From: CBDHDJ01 sp965261645
Lineage (GTDB): Bacteria; Pseudomonadota; Alphaproteobacteria; SHVV01
Length of the DNA stretch: 64,000 nt
Reading direction: 5' to 3'
Assembly: GCA_965261645.1 (NCBI GenBank)
Contig: CBDHDJ010000002.1
Location: 496,001 to 560,000 of the forward strand
The position numbers were made by a program, and so were the translations under genes. Below are positions 34,160 through 43,873 of this stretch, piece by piece; the stretch's first letter is position 1; each line of letters begins with the position of its first letter. The notes under the pieces were generated by a model, which saw only the letters and a program-made list of their open reading frames with translations, was not told the origin of the DNA and searched no databases.

Positions 34160-34444
34160 ATGTTCACCGTAGTCACCCCCACGACGAGTCTTAGCCTCGA
34201 CGATCATTTCATAAAGCGTCCTGCGGCAACATTCTTTGTCACGGTCGAGGGCGGCGGCATGGCCGAAAACGGGATCCTTACCGGCGATACCCTGATCGTC
34301 GACCGTTCGCGCGCGCCGGGCGCGGGCTCCATCGTCATCGCGTCAATCGAAGGCGAGTTGACCGCGCTTCCGTTCGCCGCCCTCGATGGCGAGGAGGCCC
34401 ACGTCTGGGGCATCGTCGCCGGGGTGGTGCGGAGCTTGCCATGA
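34160..34444 (+). CDS. UmuD-like protein lacking the catalytic dyad and cleavage segment
   Basis: 94 residues matching UmuD from about residue 40 on: LDDHFIKRPAATFFVTVEG, NGILTGDTLIVDRSRAPGAG, SIVIASIEGELTA, EEAHVWGIVAGVVRSLP. In E. coli UmuD the nucleophile sits in GDSM and the Lys in FTVKK; here these read GGGM (residues 31-34) and LTALP (67-71), so Ser60 and Lys97 equivalents are Gly and Leu. The N-terminal arm with the Cys-Gly cleavage site is absent. It resembles a pre-processed UmuD' that needs no RecA-driven cleavage (inference). Stop overlaps the umuC start as ATGA, supporting a real partner gene. Confidence 0.78.
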   Translation: MFTVVTPTTSLSLDDHFIKRPAATFFVTVEGGGMAENGILTGDTLIVDRSRAPGAGSIVIASIEGELTALPFAALDGEEAHVWGIVAGVVRSLP

Positions 34445-35700
34445 GCATCTACGGACTGGCCGACTGCAATAACTTCTTCCTCTCCTGCGAGCGGGTCTTC
34501 CGTCCTGCGCTCGAAGGCCGTCCCGCCGTCGTCCTGTCGTCGAACGACGGCTGCATCGTGGCGCGCAGCGACGAGGCCAAGGCGCTCGGCGTCAAGATGG
34601 CGCAGCCGGCGTTCCAGGCGAAAGACCTCATCGAGAGGCACAGCATCGCGGTCATCAGCGGCAACCTCCAGTTCTATACCGACATGAGCAACCGGGTGAT
34701 GCAGGCCTTCGGGGAACTGGTCCCGGCGGTGGAGAAATACTCGATCGACGAATGCTTTCTTGATCTCACGGGAATACCGCAAGAGCTCACTGCATTCTGC
34801 CAGGACCTGAAACGCACCGTATGGCAATGGACCGGGCTGCCGATCAGCATCGGCATTGCCGAAACCAAGACCCTTGCCAAGATCGCCAACCGCCTCGCGA
34901 AGACCTCCGCCAAAACGGACGGTGTTCTCGATCTCACCGGTGAGCGCTGGCGCGACAAAGCGCTGGCGTCAACTGAAGTCGGCGATATCTGGGGCATCGG
35001 CAGGCAGTACGCCAAGAAACTCAACCGCAACGGCGTCATGACGGCCCTCGATCTCGCGCGGCGGCCCGATGGCTGGGTGCGCAAGGAGATGGGCGTCGGC
35101 GGGCTGAAGACGGTGCGGGAATTGCGCCGCGAGGACTGTATAGGCTTCGATGACATGCCCCAGCCCAAGCAGACGACGATGGTCTCGCGGTCCTTCGGCA
35201 CGGAAGTGCGCGACTACGACGAGTTGGCCAATGCGATCGCCATGTTCGCGACCGATGCGGCACGATCGATCCGCAGGGCCAATCTCGTCTCAACCTCGGT
35301 GAGCGTGTTCATCGAGACCAACCGTTTCGGCAAGAGCCCGCACCACGCTCCCTCCTGCTCGGAAGCACTGTCGCCAGCGACCAATAACACGAAGCATGTC
35401 GTGCGAGCCGCGCTGGCCGCTCTGAAGCGCATCTACCGCGAGGGGCTGGTGTACAAGCGCGCCGGGGTGATGCTGCTCGACCTCGTAGAAGCCGGCCGGG
35501 CGCCAATCTCGCTATTCGATACGCAGGATCCAAGGGACGACAAGCTGATCGAAGCGTTCGACGCCATCAACGACCGGCTGGGCCCGGGAGCTATCCAATT
35601 CGGCCCCGCGGCGCAGGCCGCGGCCTGGCGGTCGAGCAGCGCCTTCCGCTCGCCCAGCTACACAACCCGTTGGGAAGACATCCCGAAGGTTAAAACCTGA
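34441..35700 (+). CDS. umuC: DNA polymerase V catalytic subunit UmuC
   Basis: 419-residue Y-family translesion polymerase of full length. Catalytic palm: YGLADCNNFFLSCERVF (Asp8) and EKYSIDECFLDLTG (Asp103, Glu104). Fingers: SSNDGCIVARSDEAKALGV with the template-contact Tyr/Arg region; helix-hairpin-helix: VGDIWGIGRQYAKKLNRNGV. Little finger and C-terminal DUF4113 follow (YKRAGVMLLDL, WEDIPKVKT). It works with UmuD'2 and RecA at lesions. Co-translated with the UmuD-like gene. Confidence 0.93.
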   Translation: MSIYGLADCNNFFLSCERVFRPALEGRPAVVLSSNDGCIVARSDEAKALGVKMAQPAFQAKDLIERHSIAVISGNLQFYTDMSNRVMQAFGELVPAVEKYSIDECFLDLTGIPQELTAFCQDLKRTVWQWTGLPISIGIAETKTLAKIANRLAKTSAKTDGVLDLTGERWRDKALASTEVGDIWGIGRQYAKKLNRNGVMTALDLARRPDGWVRKEMGVGGLKTVRELRREDCIGFDDMPQPKQTTMVSRSFGTEVRDYDELANAIAMFATDAARSIRRANLVSTSVSVFIETNRFGKSPHHAPSCSEALSPATNNTKHVVRAALAALKRIYREGLVYKRAGVMLLDLVEAGRAPISLFDTQDPRDDKLIEAFDAINDRLGPGAIQFGPAAQAAAWRSSSAFRSPSYTTRWEDIPKVKT

Positions 35701-35814
35701 GCCTCGGCAGACCCGGGCGTCGATCCGGGCAGCGGTCCACAAGCAGAAAGTTACACTACGGGCGCGCTGCCTCCGCCAGAACCTGGCGCGCCGGCAAGAG
35801 AATGAAGCCGGAGC
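35701..35814. other. Spacer after umuC
   Basis: 114 bases. CCCGGGCGTCGATCCGGG (about 35712-35729) can fold but has no T-run; no firm terminator. Confidence 0.3.
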
Positions 35815-36014
35815 TGTCAACGGCGGAGCAAAATTAGTCCACCCGGGCGGAGTAAAACTAGTCCACTTAACGTTATGCGGTACGCGGTGTTGGGGGGTTG
35901 TCCCGGTAGTCCATAGGAGGGACCCGCGCTGCTTCGTGTAGCGCTTGCGTTACGCGGAGCGAAGCAGCGTGGGAGGTTCCTGTGGACCCACCGGGTCAAC
36001 CATTGCACCGGCGG

Positions 36015-36785
36015 TTAAGCAGGTATTTTGGGGAATTTCCGCCGTTTTTGGCTTTGGTTGAGACGATAGCTCTCGCCGTTCATTTCCAGGATATGGACAT
36101 GGTGGGTGAGGCGGTCCAGCAAAGCCCCGGTCAGGCGTTCCGAGCCGAATATCTCCGTCCACTCATCGAACGGCAAGTTGGAGGTCACCAGGATCGAGCC
36201 CCGCTCGTAGCGCTGGCTGAAGACTTCGAACAGCAGCTCGGCGCCGGTCTTCGAGAGCGGCACGAAGCCGAGTTCGTCGATGATCAGAAGGTGATACTTT
36301 GCCAGTTGCTTCTGCAGGCGCAACAGGCGTTTTTCATCCCTGGCCTCCATCAGTTCATGAACCAGGGCAGCGGCCGTGAGGAAGCCGACGGAGAGCCCCT
36401 TTTGGCAGGCCGCCAGACCGAGACCGAGGGCGATATGGGTCTTGCCGGTTCCGCTGTTGCCGAGCGCGATGATATTCTCACGACGCTCGACGTATTCGCA
36501 TCGCGCCAACTCCAGAACCAGCATCTTGTTGAGCGATGCGATGGCCTTGAAGTCGAAGCTGTCGAGGCTTTTGACGGCGGGGAACCTGGCCTGTCTGATC
36601 CGCCGCTCGACCATGCGGCGCTCACGGTCGATCAGTTCCAACTCGGTCAGACGGACAAGATACCGCACATGGTCGGCGCCCTCGGTGGCGCATTGGCGGG
36701 CCAGCTTGTCGTATTCGCGCAGGAACGTCGGCAGTTTCAGGGTCTTGAGGTGATGGGCCAGCAACACTTGCGGCGTATCGGTCAT
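36015..36785 (-). CDS. istB: IstB, ATPase helper of IS21 transposition
   Basis: 256 residues from MTDTPQVLLAHHLKTLKLP; longer in-frame starts lie inside istA. AAA+ motor: Walker A LGNSGTGKTHIALGLG, Walker B KYHLLIIDELGFVPLS, sensor GSILVTSNLPFDEWTEIFG, arginine finger region LLDRLTHHVHILEM. Family proteins bind IstA-DNA complexes and stimulate strand transfer. ATG overlaps the istA stop as ATGA. Confidence 0.9.
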   Translation of the reverse strand: MTDTPQVLLAHHLKTLKLPTFLREYDKLARQCATEGADHVRYLVRLTELELIDRERRMVERRIRQARFPAVKSLDSFDFKAIASLNKMLVLELARCEYVERRENIIALGNSGTGKTHIALGLGLAACQKGLSVGFLTAAALVHELMEARDEKRLLRLQKQLAKYHLLIIDELGFVPLSKTGAELLFEVFSQRYERGSILVTSNLPFDEWTEIFGSERLTGALLDRLTHHVHILEMNGESYRLNQSQKRRKFPKIPA

Positions 36786-37237
36786 GACGCGCCTCCACCC
36801 AACAAGCTCATATAACTGGCGGCGGCCGTGGTCGCCACGTTGGCCCGAGGCAGGTAGGGATAGATATCCAGGTCGAGTTTGGGCGGGCGTCGCTCGATAC
36901 GGCACAGCACAAGGTGTTTGACGGCGTCGTAGCCGATCGCACCCAGGCGCAGGGCGTCCTTCACCGCGCCGTGAAGCACCTCGAGATCGAAGGTCTCCAG
37001 AAGCCGAAGGACCTGGACGTATTCCCGCTTGCCGGCCTTGCCCATGCGCGCCTCCAGGAGACGGCGCAGGGTTGGGAAGGCATCAGGCAGTTCCCATCCG
37101 GCTAGCGGCGCGGCCTGATCCAGGGCGCCGATCTTGTGCTCCAGCAAAGGCAGGTAGTGGATCGGATCGAAGACCATATCTTCCCGGTCGTAGGAACGGG
37201 GGTGTCGGGCAATGATCCCGGCGCCGCAACCGATAAT

Positions 37238-38396
37238 ACCAACGGCGCAAAATTCTGACTCGCAAGGGATTCCCTTTTTGGGCTGGATGTGATTCAAGGC
37301 TGGCGAAGGAGATTCGCCATGTCAGTATGCATTGCTCTTCGGGACGACTACGACAGCATTGAGCTCCGGTGTTTGGCCAAGCACAGTCGCGATCCCCGCC
37401 AAGTTCGCCGGCTTTTGGCCTTGGCGGCGGTTTACGACGGCATGAGCCGAGCGGAAGCCGCTAAGGTCGGCGGCATGGATCGCCAGACGCTGAGAGACTG
37501 GGCGCACCGCTTCAACGATGAAGGGGCAGACGGCTTGAAGAACCGTCCCGGTGCGGGCCGCCCCCGGCTCTTGACCGACGAGCAGATGGGCGAACTGTCG
37601 GTGATCGTCGAAACGGGCCCCGATCCAAAGATTGACGGTGTGGTTCGCTGGCGGCGGGTTGACCTGAAACGGGTGATCGAAGAACGCTTTGGCGTGATCT
37701 ATAGCGAGCGGGCGATCTCCGACCTTCTCGTCGCGCTGTCCTTCTCCCACATCAGCGCCCGGCCGCAGCACCCCAAGCAGGACCAGCGGGTGATCGAGGC
37801 GTTCAAAAAAACTTCCCCCGCACGCTCGCTGCCCACCTAGCCGGTCTGCCCAAGACCAAGCGGGTCGAGATCTGGTTCCAAGACGAGGCCAGGCTGGGAC
37901 AGAAGAACGGGCGTGTGCGCATTTGGGCGAAGAAGGGAACAAGGCCACGCCTGCCCGCCGATCAGCGCTACACGAACGCCTACCTCTTTGGCGCAATCTG
38001 TCCCATGGGAGCCAAGGGTGCCGCTCTCATGCTCCCCTTCGCCAACACAGCCGCCATGCAGATGCATCTCGACGAGATCAGCTGCAACGTCGCCGCCAAG
38101 GCCCATGGCGTCGTCCTGATGGACCGCGCCGGGTGGCACAGCACCGACCAGCTCAAGGTCCCCAAGAACCTCACCATCATCCTGCTGCCATCGCGCTCGC
38201 CCGAGCTGAACCCGGTCGAGAACATCTGGCAATACCTCCGCCAGAATTGGCTCTCTAACCGCGTCTTCGAAGATTACGACGCCATCATCGAGGCCGGTTG
38301 CCAAGCCTGGAACAAACTAATCGACCAGCCCGAGACGATCATGTCCATCGGAATGAGAGATTGGGCGATTTCAGGTCAATAATTAGTGCCGTTGGT
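37238..38396 (+). mobile_element. IS630-family element type 2 (about 1.16 kb)
   Basis: Ends ACCAACGGC and its reverse complement, with a 2-bp AT (or TA, one base shifted) repeated at each side. Removing the element with AT as duplication restores the istA frame. A 3' tail of a relative lies at 19889-20026. Confidence 0.85.
37319..38382 (+). CDS. IS630-family transposase type 2 (two frames joined at an A7 slippery run)
   Basis: Frame one, from MSVCIALRDDYDSIELRCLA (37319), holds the winged-HTH (AEAAKVGGMDRQTLRDWAHR) and runs to EAFKK. At TTCAAAAAAACTTC (37803-37816) a -1 shift gives KKNFPRTLAAHLAGLPKTKR and the catalytic domain: EIWFQDEARLGQKNG (first Asp), GVVLMDRAGWHSTD (second Asp), LPSRSPELNPVENIWQYLRQ (Glu), ending RDWAISGQ. 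Programmed -1 shifting at an A-run is known for IS630 elements, so this copy may be active. Without a shift the first frame stops at 37840. Confidence 0.85.
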
Positions 38397-39559
38397 ATAA
38401 CCACCTCGTGGACATAGCCACGGATCCAGACTTCCTGATGGCCGTAGGCGACGGGCACGGAATAGTCATTCGTCCGGTAGCGCACCAGGGACAGCGAGTT
38501 GACCCGCGTGCCCTGCTTGTCGCACGAGTCGAACGGTGCCGGCAGTGGCCTCTTCAACGCTTCGCGGTCACGCACAAACCGTTCGCCGATGCTCTCGCGG
38601 TGGCCGCGCAGGACGTTGCCTTGCCGGTTGCGGCATTGCTCTTCCAGGTGGCCATTGAAGGCGTCCCAGCTCGCGAACCGGGGAAGCGGCGTCATGAAGT
38701 TCCGCCGGGCATAGCCGACCACCCCCTCCACATTGCCTTTGTCGTTACCCTTGCCGGGACGGCCGTAGCGGTCCTCGAAGAGGTAATGGGACTGCAGCCC
38801 GCTGAACGGCCGCGTTCGTTGCCGCGTGCCATCTGACAAGATGCGCGACACCAGACACTTGTCGTTGTCGTAAAGAATCGATTGGGGAACGCCGCCGAAA
38901 AAAACAAAGGCTCTGTTGTGCCCGTCCAGCCAGGCCTCCGTCGTCGCCGCCGGGTAGGCCGCAACGAAGCAGGCATCGCTGTGGGGAAGTGTCATGACGA
39001 AAAAATGCGCCCGATACTTGACGCCGGCGATGATCGCATCCGCCTCGCCAAAGTCCGCTTGAGCATGGCCCGGAGGATGTGACAACGGCACAAACATCTC
39101 ACGCCGACGAAGGCGCCGTTCCCGAACGTAATCCTTCACGATGGTCTCTTTGCCCGTGAAGCCATGTTCGTCGCGAAGGCGCTCGAATATACGCTTCGCC
39201 GTGTGGTGCTGCTTACGGTGAACCGTTCGGTCCTCCTCCAGAATACGGTCGATGATATCCGTGAAGGGGGCCAGTTTCGGGCGTTTCGGTGGCTGGCGTC
39301 GCCGATATCCCGGCGGTTCCGAATGCCGCAGCATCTTCCTCACCGTCTCGCGCGCAATGCCAAACCGACTTGCCGCCTCTCGCTGGCTCAGACCATCAAC
39401 ATGGCAGGCCAGCCGAACGCGCAGATATAGGTCCACGGTGTACATCCTCCCGCCTTCCATCTCAAAAAAGATCGAAGGCTACAGGTGGCAGAGTTTTACT
39501 CCGCCCGCGGCTGGGAAATCCCGCCGCTTCCGTGGACTAATTTGTCACCGCCGTTCTCA

Positions 39560-40110
39560 CCTTGAGCGCTGCCAAGGTGAGCCGCGTATCGATCGAGCGG
39601 CTGATGGCATAACCAACGACGCGGCGTGACCACGCATCGAGGATGACGGCGGCATAAACGAAGCCAACGGCGATCGCGACGTAGGTGATGTCTGCGACCC
39701 AGAGCTGGTTCGGCCTGTCGGCCGTAACGTCCTTGGCGCGGTTGGAGAAGATCGGACTATCGTGATCGCTGTCGGTTGTGGCGATGAAACGCCTGCGACG
39801 CTTGGGCTGTAGGTCGTGCTGGCGCATCAGACGGCGGATCTTCTTACCGTTGACGACGATCCCCTGATGGCGTAGCTCGGCCCCGACACGTCGATAGCCG
39901 TAAGCCTCAAACTCTTCGCAGATCGCCGTGATGCGGGCGACGATCTCGGTGTCGGCCTCGGTCGCCGGCGTATCGTAGTAGGTGGAGCGCGGCAGGCCCA
40001 TCAGACGACATCCTCGCGCGATGGTGAGCCCACGGGGCCGGCAATCACGGACGTAGTCGCGCTTCTCGGCCGTGGTGCGCTCTTGAGTGCCCCTTTTAGA
40101 AACTCGATCT
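39560..40110 (-). pseudogene. IS3 type B OrfB, truncated by IS21
   Basis: Readable from about ERTTAEKRDYVRDCRPRG through MGLPRSTYYDTPATEADTEI, YGYRRVGAELRHQGIVVNGK, RPNQLWVADITYVAIAVGF (first Asp) and RRVVGYAISRSIDTRLTLAA, then it runs into IS21 sequence. The remaining catalytic residues are lost; compare 63257-64000. Confidence 0.83.
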
Positions 40111-40351
40111 CCAGCGCCTGCCGGCCTACCAGGCGCTCAAGGGCAGAGATCTTCGCCTCAAATTCCTGGAGAAGGCCGGCGGCCTCCACGTCTTCGTCAA
40201 ACGCGCCGGCTTCGAGCTTCGACACCCAGATGCGGATCAGGTTGCGCGAGACGTCGTGGCGCCTGGCCAGCCCGTGAAGGGTCTCGCCTCCGAGATATTC
40301 CTGAGCAACCTGTCGCTTGAACTCAATACTGTAGGTTCGGTGCTTGGCCAT
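40001..40351 (-). CDS. IS3 type B OrfA (helix-turn-helix)
   Basis: About 116 residues from MAKHRTYSIEFKRQVAQEYL (40351). HTH in GLARRHDVSRNLIRIWVSKL, then a leucine-zipper stretch FEAKISALERLVGRQALEIE. Overlaps orfB in the -1 frame around a CTAAAAGGGG site, the usual IS3 frameshift arrangement. Its partner is truncated, so the element is dead. Confidence 0.8.
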   Translation of the reverse strand: MAKHRTYSIEFKRQVAQEYLGGETLHGLARRHDVSRNLIRIWVSKLEAGAFDEDVEAAGLLQEFEAKISALERLVGRQALEIEFLKGALKSAPRPRSATTSVIAGPVGSPSREDVV

Positions 40352-40424
40352 GGCTTCCATTCTCTGAAAGCCCAGCATTCCCGGTCAATTCCAAACGTGC
40401 AACCTGTCCACCCTCAGGGGCGCA

Positions 40425-40685
40425 CCCCACTCTCTTAACAAATCCGGACCACTTTTAGGGGGTCACTCCAATTGAAGGAGGCCAAAGTGCTGATCGAACG
40501 ATGGCGGCATCACTACAATACCATCCGGCCGCATAGCTCGCTCGGATACAGACCGCCGGCCCCAGAAACCATCTTGCCAAACGTTGAGGGGCCAACCTAC
40601 GCTGTTGAGGGGCTACGGGTGGCCCTTCAACTTAACCCGCGCCAAACTCTAACTTAAGCGCTGGACCACTAATCGGGGGCAGGCC
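40425..40685 (+). mobile_element. Debris of IS3 elements, including a type C 3' end
   Basis: 40425-40470 contains GGACCACTTTTAGGGGGTCA, an IS3-type outer end. 40471-40657 encodes LKEAKVLIERWRHHYNTIRP and SSLGYRPPAPETILPNVEG, the last ~45 residues of the type C OrfB found complete at 62034-62918, with a different tail owing to a one-base difference. It ends with the type C terminal sequence GGACCACTAATCGGGGGCAG. Confidence 0.75.
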
Positions 40686-40956
40686 AAACTTGAAAGGCGT
40701 GACAAACTCTCAAAGACGGAAGCAGAGCCAGATATACTAATCCCCAGGTCCATGCACCAAAGCCCCCTTGCATCGAAGGGGCCGTCCACACATGACAGCG
40801 CCGGTAGCGGACATACATCATCACAGCAAGCCGTATGACCTCGGGCGAACTGATAATATGATGGGAGGGATTGCGCATCTGGCGAAACTATTGATGACCC
40901 ATCTGTGCATCAATCCATGTTGTCTGACAACGCCGCCTGCGACACGGCGATGCCGA
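40686..40956. other. Unassigned stretch downstream of the acyltransferase gene
   Basis: No gene. Around 40752-40795 the text ATGCACC...GTCCACACATGACAG resembles the sequence before the IS21 fragment at 48700-48725, so it may be a scrap of an IS21 end. No terminator for the minus-strand gene is evident. Confidence 0.35.
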
Positions 40957-42384
40957 TCACGCCGTGGGTTCGGACCGATCTCCCAGAAAGTGCACGATCG
41001 AATTGGCGTAATACTGCAGCAGCTCGCGCTCCGAGTCGCTTGCACGGTAAAGGCCCTCGGTCATTTTGACCAAGTGTCGAAGCGTCAGCATCCTCAGGCC
41101 CACTGTGACCGCATAGTCATGGTCCGCGCGCGGTATGTGGACGTAGGCTCCACGCCGCGTCAGCTCGTCGATCAGTGACTGGGCCTCGGCCTTGACCTCG
41201 AGGTCGCTCATGGCTTCGGTCCGGCGGACGAACACCGTCGCCACGAGCGAGACCGGAAGCACGGGGATCGCGGCGGCGATCGCTTCGAGTAGCTCGCCGC
41301 CTAACCGCTCGACGGCTTCCCGTCGAGCGGCCGGTTCAAGCGTGCGGAAGTCGATCTTCCTGCGTCTGGTGTAGGATCGCATCGAAATCGGCGCGCCGAA
41401 ATTCACGCATGCATAGCCGAAGCGGTACCAGCGCCGCCTGAGTATCAGGCTCACGTTGTGGAAGACAAACCTCAGCAGCATCGTGACGGCGAACGTCCTG
41501 CTACGCGGGGCGGCGTCCCGATCGAGCGCGCGCAGCAGCGAGCGGTCCTCCGGCACGCGGTCGTAGTTGAGTCCGACCGGGATGAAGACGAGATCGCGCT
41601 CGCCGTCGGGGTCGAACGACGAGACCATGTAGTTGATGAGCCCGAGTTTGGGCTCGCTCAACCGCCCGTCTCGGCTGAGACCGCCCTCCGGGAAGACGGC
41701 TTGGACGATGCCGCCGGCCGTCGCCGCTTGGACATACCGTGCCAGCACCTGGCGGTAGAGAGGATTGCGCGAGCCGCGGCGCACGAAATAGGCGCCGAGC
41801 GACCGAATCAACGTTCGCAACGGCCAGATCCGCGCCCATTCGCCGACCGCATAGCTGAGTGCGGAACGCTTTGCAGCCATGTATGCGACGATGACGTAAT
41901 CCATGTTGCTGCGGTGGTTCATGACGAAAACGACGCTCGCACCCGGGTCGATCATGGAGAGCGCCTCGTCGTCGGCGTATCCCAGACGAAGCCGGTAGAG
42001 GAATTGAACGACACGCCGCGCCAGAAAGTAACCGATTCGGAAATAGGCGTAGGCGTTGAATGACGGCACGATCTCACGCGCGTAGCGTCGGACCTCGCCG
42101 ATCAGCGCCTCCCGCGGAAGGTTTGATGCTTCCGCCTGGGCCTCGACAGCCTGCATCACTATGGGATCGTATGTTAGCTGATCAATGAGGACCTGGCGCC
42201 TCGTCTGCTGGAGCGCCGGAATTCGCAGCTGGAGGCGCGTATTCAGCTCGTTGATCACGCGATTGGCCCGTCTCCGAAAGAACCAGCCGGCGCCCGGAAT
42301 GAGAAACCTGTCCAGGACCGCCCACACTGCGAGGGCGCCAGCTACGACCGCCAGCCAGATCGGAAGCGAGATCGCGTCCGTCAT
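40957..42384 (-). CDS. PlsB-like glycerol-3-phosphate/lysophospholipid acyltransferase
   Basis: 475 residues. One N-terminal membrane segment (LPIWLAVVAGALAVWAVLDR), then an acyltransferase domain with motif I VFVMNHRSNMDYVIVAY (His-x4-Asp), motif II-like LRTLIRSLGAYFVRRG, motif III AVFPEGGLSRDGRLSEPKLG, and motif IV-like VFIPVGLNYDRVPED. This matches the C-terminal catalytic half of PlsB, which transfers an acyl chain to glycerol-3-phosphate at the inner membrane; the long N-terminal extension of E. coli PlsB (807 aa) is absent. Substrate therefore uncertain. A short ORF lies 9 bases upstream on the same strand. Confidence 0.8.
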   Translation of the reverse strand: MTDAISLPIWLAVVAGALAVWAVLDRFLIPGAGWFFRRRANRVINELNTRLQLRIPALQQTRRQVLIDQLTYDPIVMQAVEAQAEASNLPREALIGEVRRYAREIVPSFNAYAYFRIGYFLARRVVQFLYRLRLGYADDEALSMIDPGASVVFVMNHRSNMDYVIVAYMAAKRSALSYAVGEWARIWPLRTLIRSLGAYFVRRGSRNPLYRQVLARYVQAATAGGIVQAVFPEGGLSRDGRLSEPKLGLINYMVSSFDPDGERDLVFIPVGLNYDRVPEDRSLLRALDRDAAPRSRTFAVTMLLRFVFHNVSLILRRRWYRFGYACVNFGAPISMRSYTRRRKIDFRTLEPAARREAVERLGGELLEAIAAAIPVLPVSLVATVFVRRTEAMSDLEVKAEAQSLIDELTRRGAYVHIPRADHDYAVTVGLRMLTLRHLVKMTEGLYRASDSERELLQYYANSIVHFLGDRSEPTA

Positions 42385-42393
42385 TGTCGCATC

Positions 42394-42585
42394 TTATAGA
42401 GCCTTAGCGGCGCACGAACCCCGGGTAACGTCCTTGGAGCGCGACTCGCTTCCGGCCTGTAGGCGCGGCCCACGAGAATTCTCCAGCAGGCCGTGAGCGG
42501 CTATCGACGCCGCTATCTCGGGGCGCAGCTGTATCGGGTCGCGGCTCGGTGCCGGGAAAGGTATCACGTGCTCATCCGTCGACAT
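42394..42585 (-). CDS. Short hypothetical ORF before the acyltransferase gene
   Basis: 63 codons from MSTDEHVIPFPAPSRDPIQL. The start looks like that of a real protein, but the C-terminal half (SRGPRLQAGSESRSKDVTRG) does not. Same strand and 9 bases from the acyltransferase start. No domain recognised; may be a truncated gene. Confidence 0.3.
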   Translation of the reverse strand: MSTDEHVIPFPAPSRDPIQLRPEIAASIAAHGLLENSRGPRLQAGSESRSKDVTRGSCAAKAL

Positions 42586-42741
42586 AATAAATTGCCGCAA
42601 CAGGCGAGAACACCATAAAGATGTGGGTAATTGAAAGCTTCACCGGATGGTTACCGAAAGCTACCGGACCTAGTGGATTGATCGGATCGAAAGAGTCCGA
42701 TTTAGGATTCCGTATTGTGCCGTGGCATGCGAGTCTGGCAC

Positions 42742-42819
42742 ATGCGCCGCGGAATCTCCTTCACTGTATCGGCCGGCGACGGCCAGCGATTGCGCGCGAT
42801 CGTCGCGGACCCCAAGAGC
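42742..42819 (+). pseudogene. N-terminal stub of an IS630-type transposase
   Basis: MRRGISFTVSAGDGQRLRAI plus VADPKS resembles the first 26 residues of IS630-type transposases. It is cut by the IS3 at 42820 and no continuation is found beyond it. Confidence 0.5.
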
Positions 42820-42959
42820 TGTCCGTCATCAAAACAAATGGGACTGTTGAGCGTGTTTCATAGGGAGGATCTGGCTCATCTTTGTTTGATGTTAAGCCGC
42901 TTGGCTTTGATGGTTCAAGCGGCGGTTTTGGGTGGTCAGTTTTTTGATCTTTTTTTCTC

Positions 42960-43873
42960 TTTTCGATGATGGCGGTGTGGCGTCCAAAGTAGGCGTCGGC
43001 TGGAGTTACGTTGCCGATGCTCTCGTGGTAGCGTTGGTTGTTGTAGTGATCGACGAAGGCGCTGATCTGGTTTTCGAGATCGCCGGGTAGATAATAATTT
43101 TCAAGCAGGATCCGGTTCTTCAGCGTTTGATGCCAGCGCTCGATCTTGCCCTGGGTTTGCGGGTGATACGGTGCGCCCAGAACGTGATCCATACCGTGGT
43201 CCTCGAGCCATTCAGCCAGATCGCCGGAGATATAGGACGAGCCGTTGTCGCTGAGCAGCTTCGGCTTGTGGACGACATTGGCGCGATTGCAGCCTGAGGC
43301 TTCTAGCGCCAACTTCAGTGTTGCCGTCACATCGTCCGCCGTCATGTTGGTGCAGAGCTTCCAAGCAATGATGTAGCGGGAATAGTCGTCCAGGATGGTC
43401 GACAGGTAAAACCAGCCCCAGCCGATGACCTTGAGATAGGTGAAGTCGGTCTGCCACAGCTGGTTCGGCGCCGTGGTCTTGTCGCGGAACTCATCGGCTG
43501 CCTTGATGACCACGAAAGCGGGGCTGGTGATCAGGTCGTGGGCCTTGAGAAGCCGGTAAACCGAGGCTTCCGAGACAAAGTAGCCCCTGGTGTCCGTAAA
43601 CCTGACGGCCAGTTCCCGGGGCGACAGTTGCGTCTCCTCCAGGGCAAGATCGATGATCTGCCCCCGGACATCATCCGGGATCCGGTTCCACACCCGGCCT
43701 GGGCTGCTGTTGCGATCCTCAAGACCGGCGTCGCCAAAGGCCAGAAAGCGATCGTACCAGCGATAAAAGGTGGTCTTCGGAATGCCCAGCTTGTCCAAAG
43801 TGGACCCGACGCCCAGGTGGGACTGCTCGACCAGGCGGATGATCTCCAGCTTCTCGGATGCGGGATACCTCAT
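42960..43873 (-). pseudogene. IS3 type A OrfB, copy 2, with shifted C-terminus
   Basis: Matches copy 1 through DFTYLKVIGWGW, LLSDNGSS and KIERWHQTLK (catalytic set intact), with HVLGAPYHP for HVRGAPYHP. Near EKRKK an A-run is longer than in copy 1 and shifts the frame, so the last ~20 residues differ and the frame continues past the element end to 42761. Catalysis might survive; classed as decayed. Confidence 0.75.

Larger units (their letters stand above)
36782..39445 (-). pseudogene. istA: IstA transposase of IS21, split by an IS630
   Basis: The 5' part (38397-39445) starts MYTVDLYLRVRLACHVDGLS with helix-turn-helix QREAASRFGIARETVRKML. It contains the rve core (PGHAQADFGEADAIIAG with the first Asp, VPQSILYDNDKCLVSRIL with the second Asp, KGNDKGNVEGVVGYARR with the Glu) and runs to GYVHEVV. 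The 3' part (36782-37237) resumes IGCGAGIIARHPRSYDRED and ends MSLLGGGAS. Removing the IS630 and one AT restores EVVIIGCG in frame. Inactive as it stands. Confidence 0.87.
35815..39559 (-). mobile_element. IS21-family element, interrupted by an IS630
   Basis: Ends TGTCAACGGCGGAGCAAAAT (left) and, reversed, TGAGAACGGCGGTGACAAAT (right), each followed by TTAGTCCAC; the left end repeats the TAGTCCAC motif (multiple TnpA sites are usual for IS21). It carries istA and istB. Its right end cuts an IS3 orfB at 39560. Flanks show no convincing duplication. Confidence 0.85.
39560..40424 (-). mobile_element. IS3-family element type B, copy 1, 3' half lost
   Basis: The right end, read inward, is TGCGCCCCTGAGGGTGGACAGG, matching TGCGCCCCTATGTCCGGACAGG at the opposite end of copy 2 (63234). 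The left part is cut by the IS21 end at 39559, removing about half of orfB. Confidence 0.82.
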
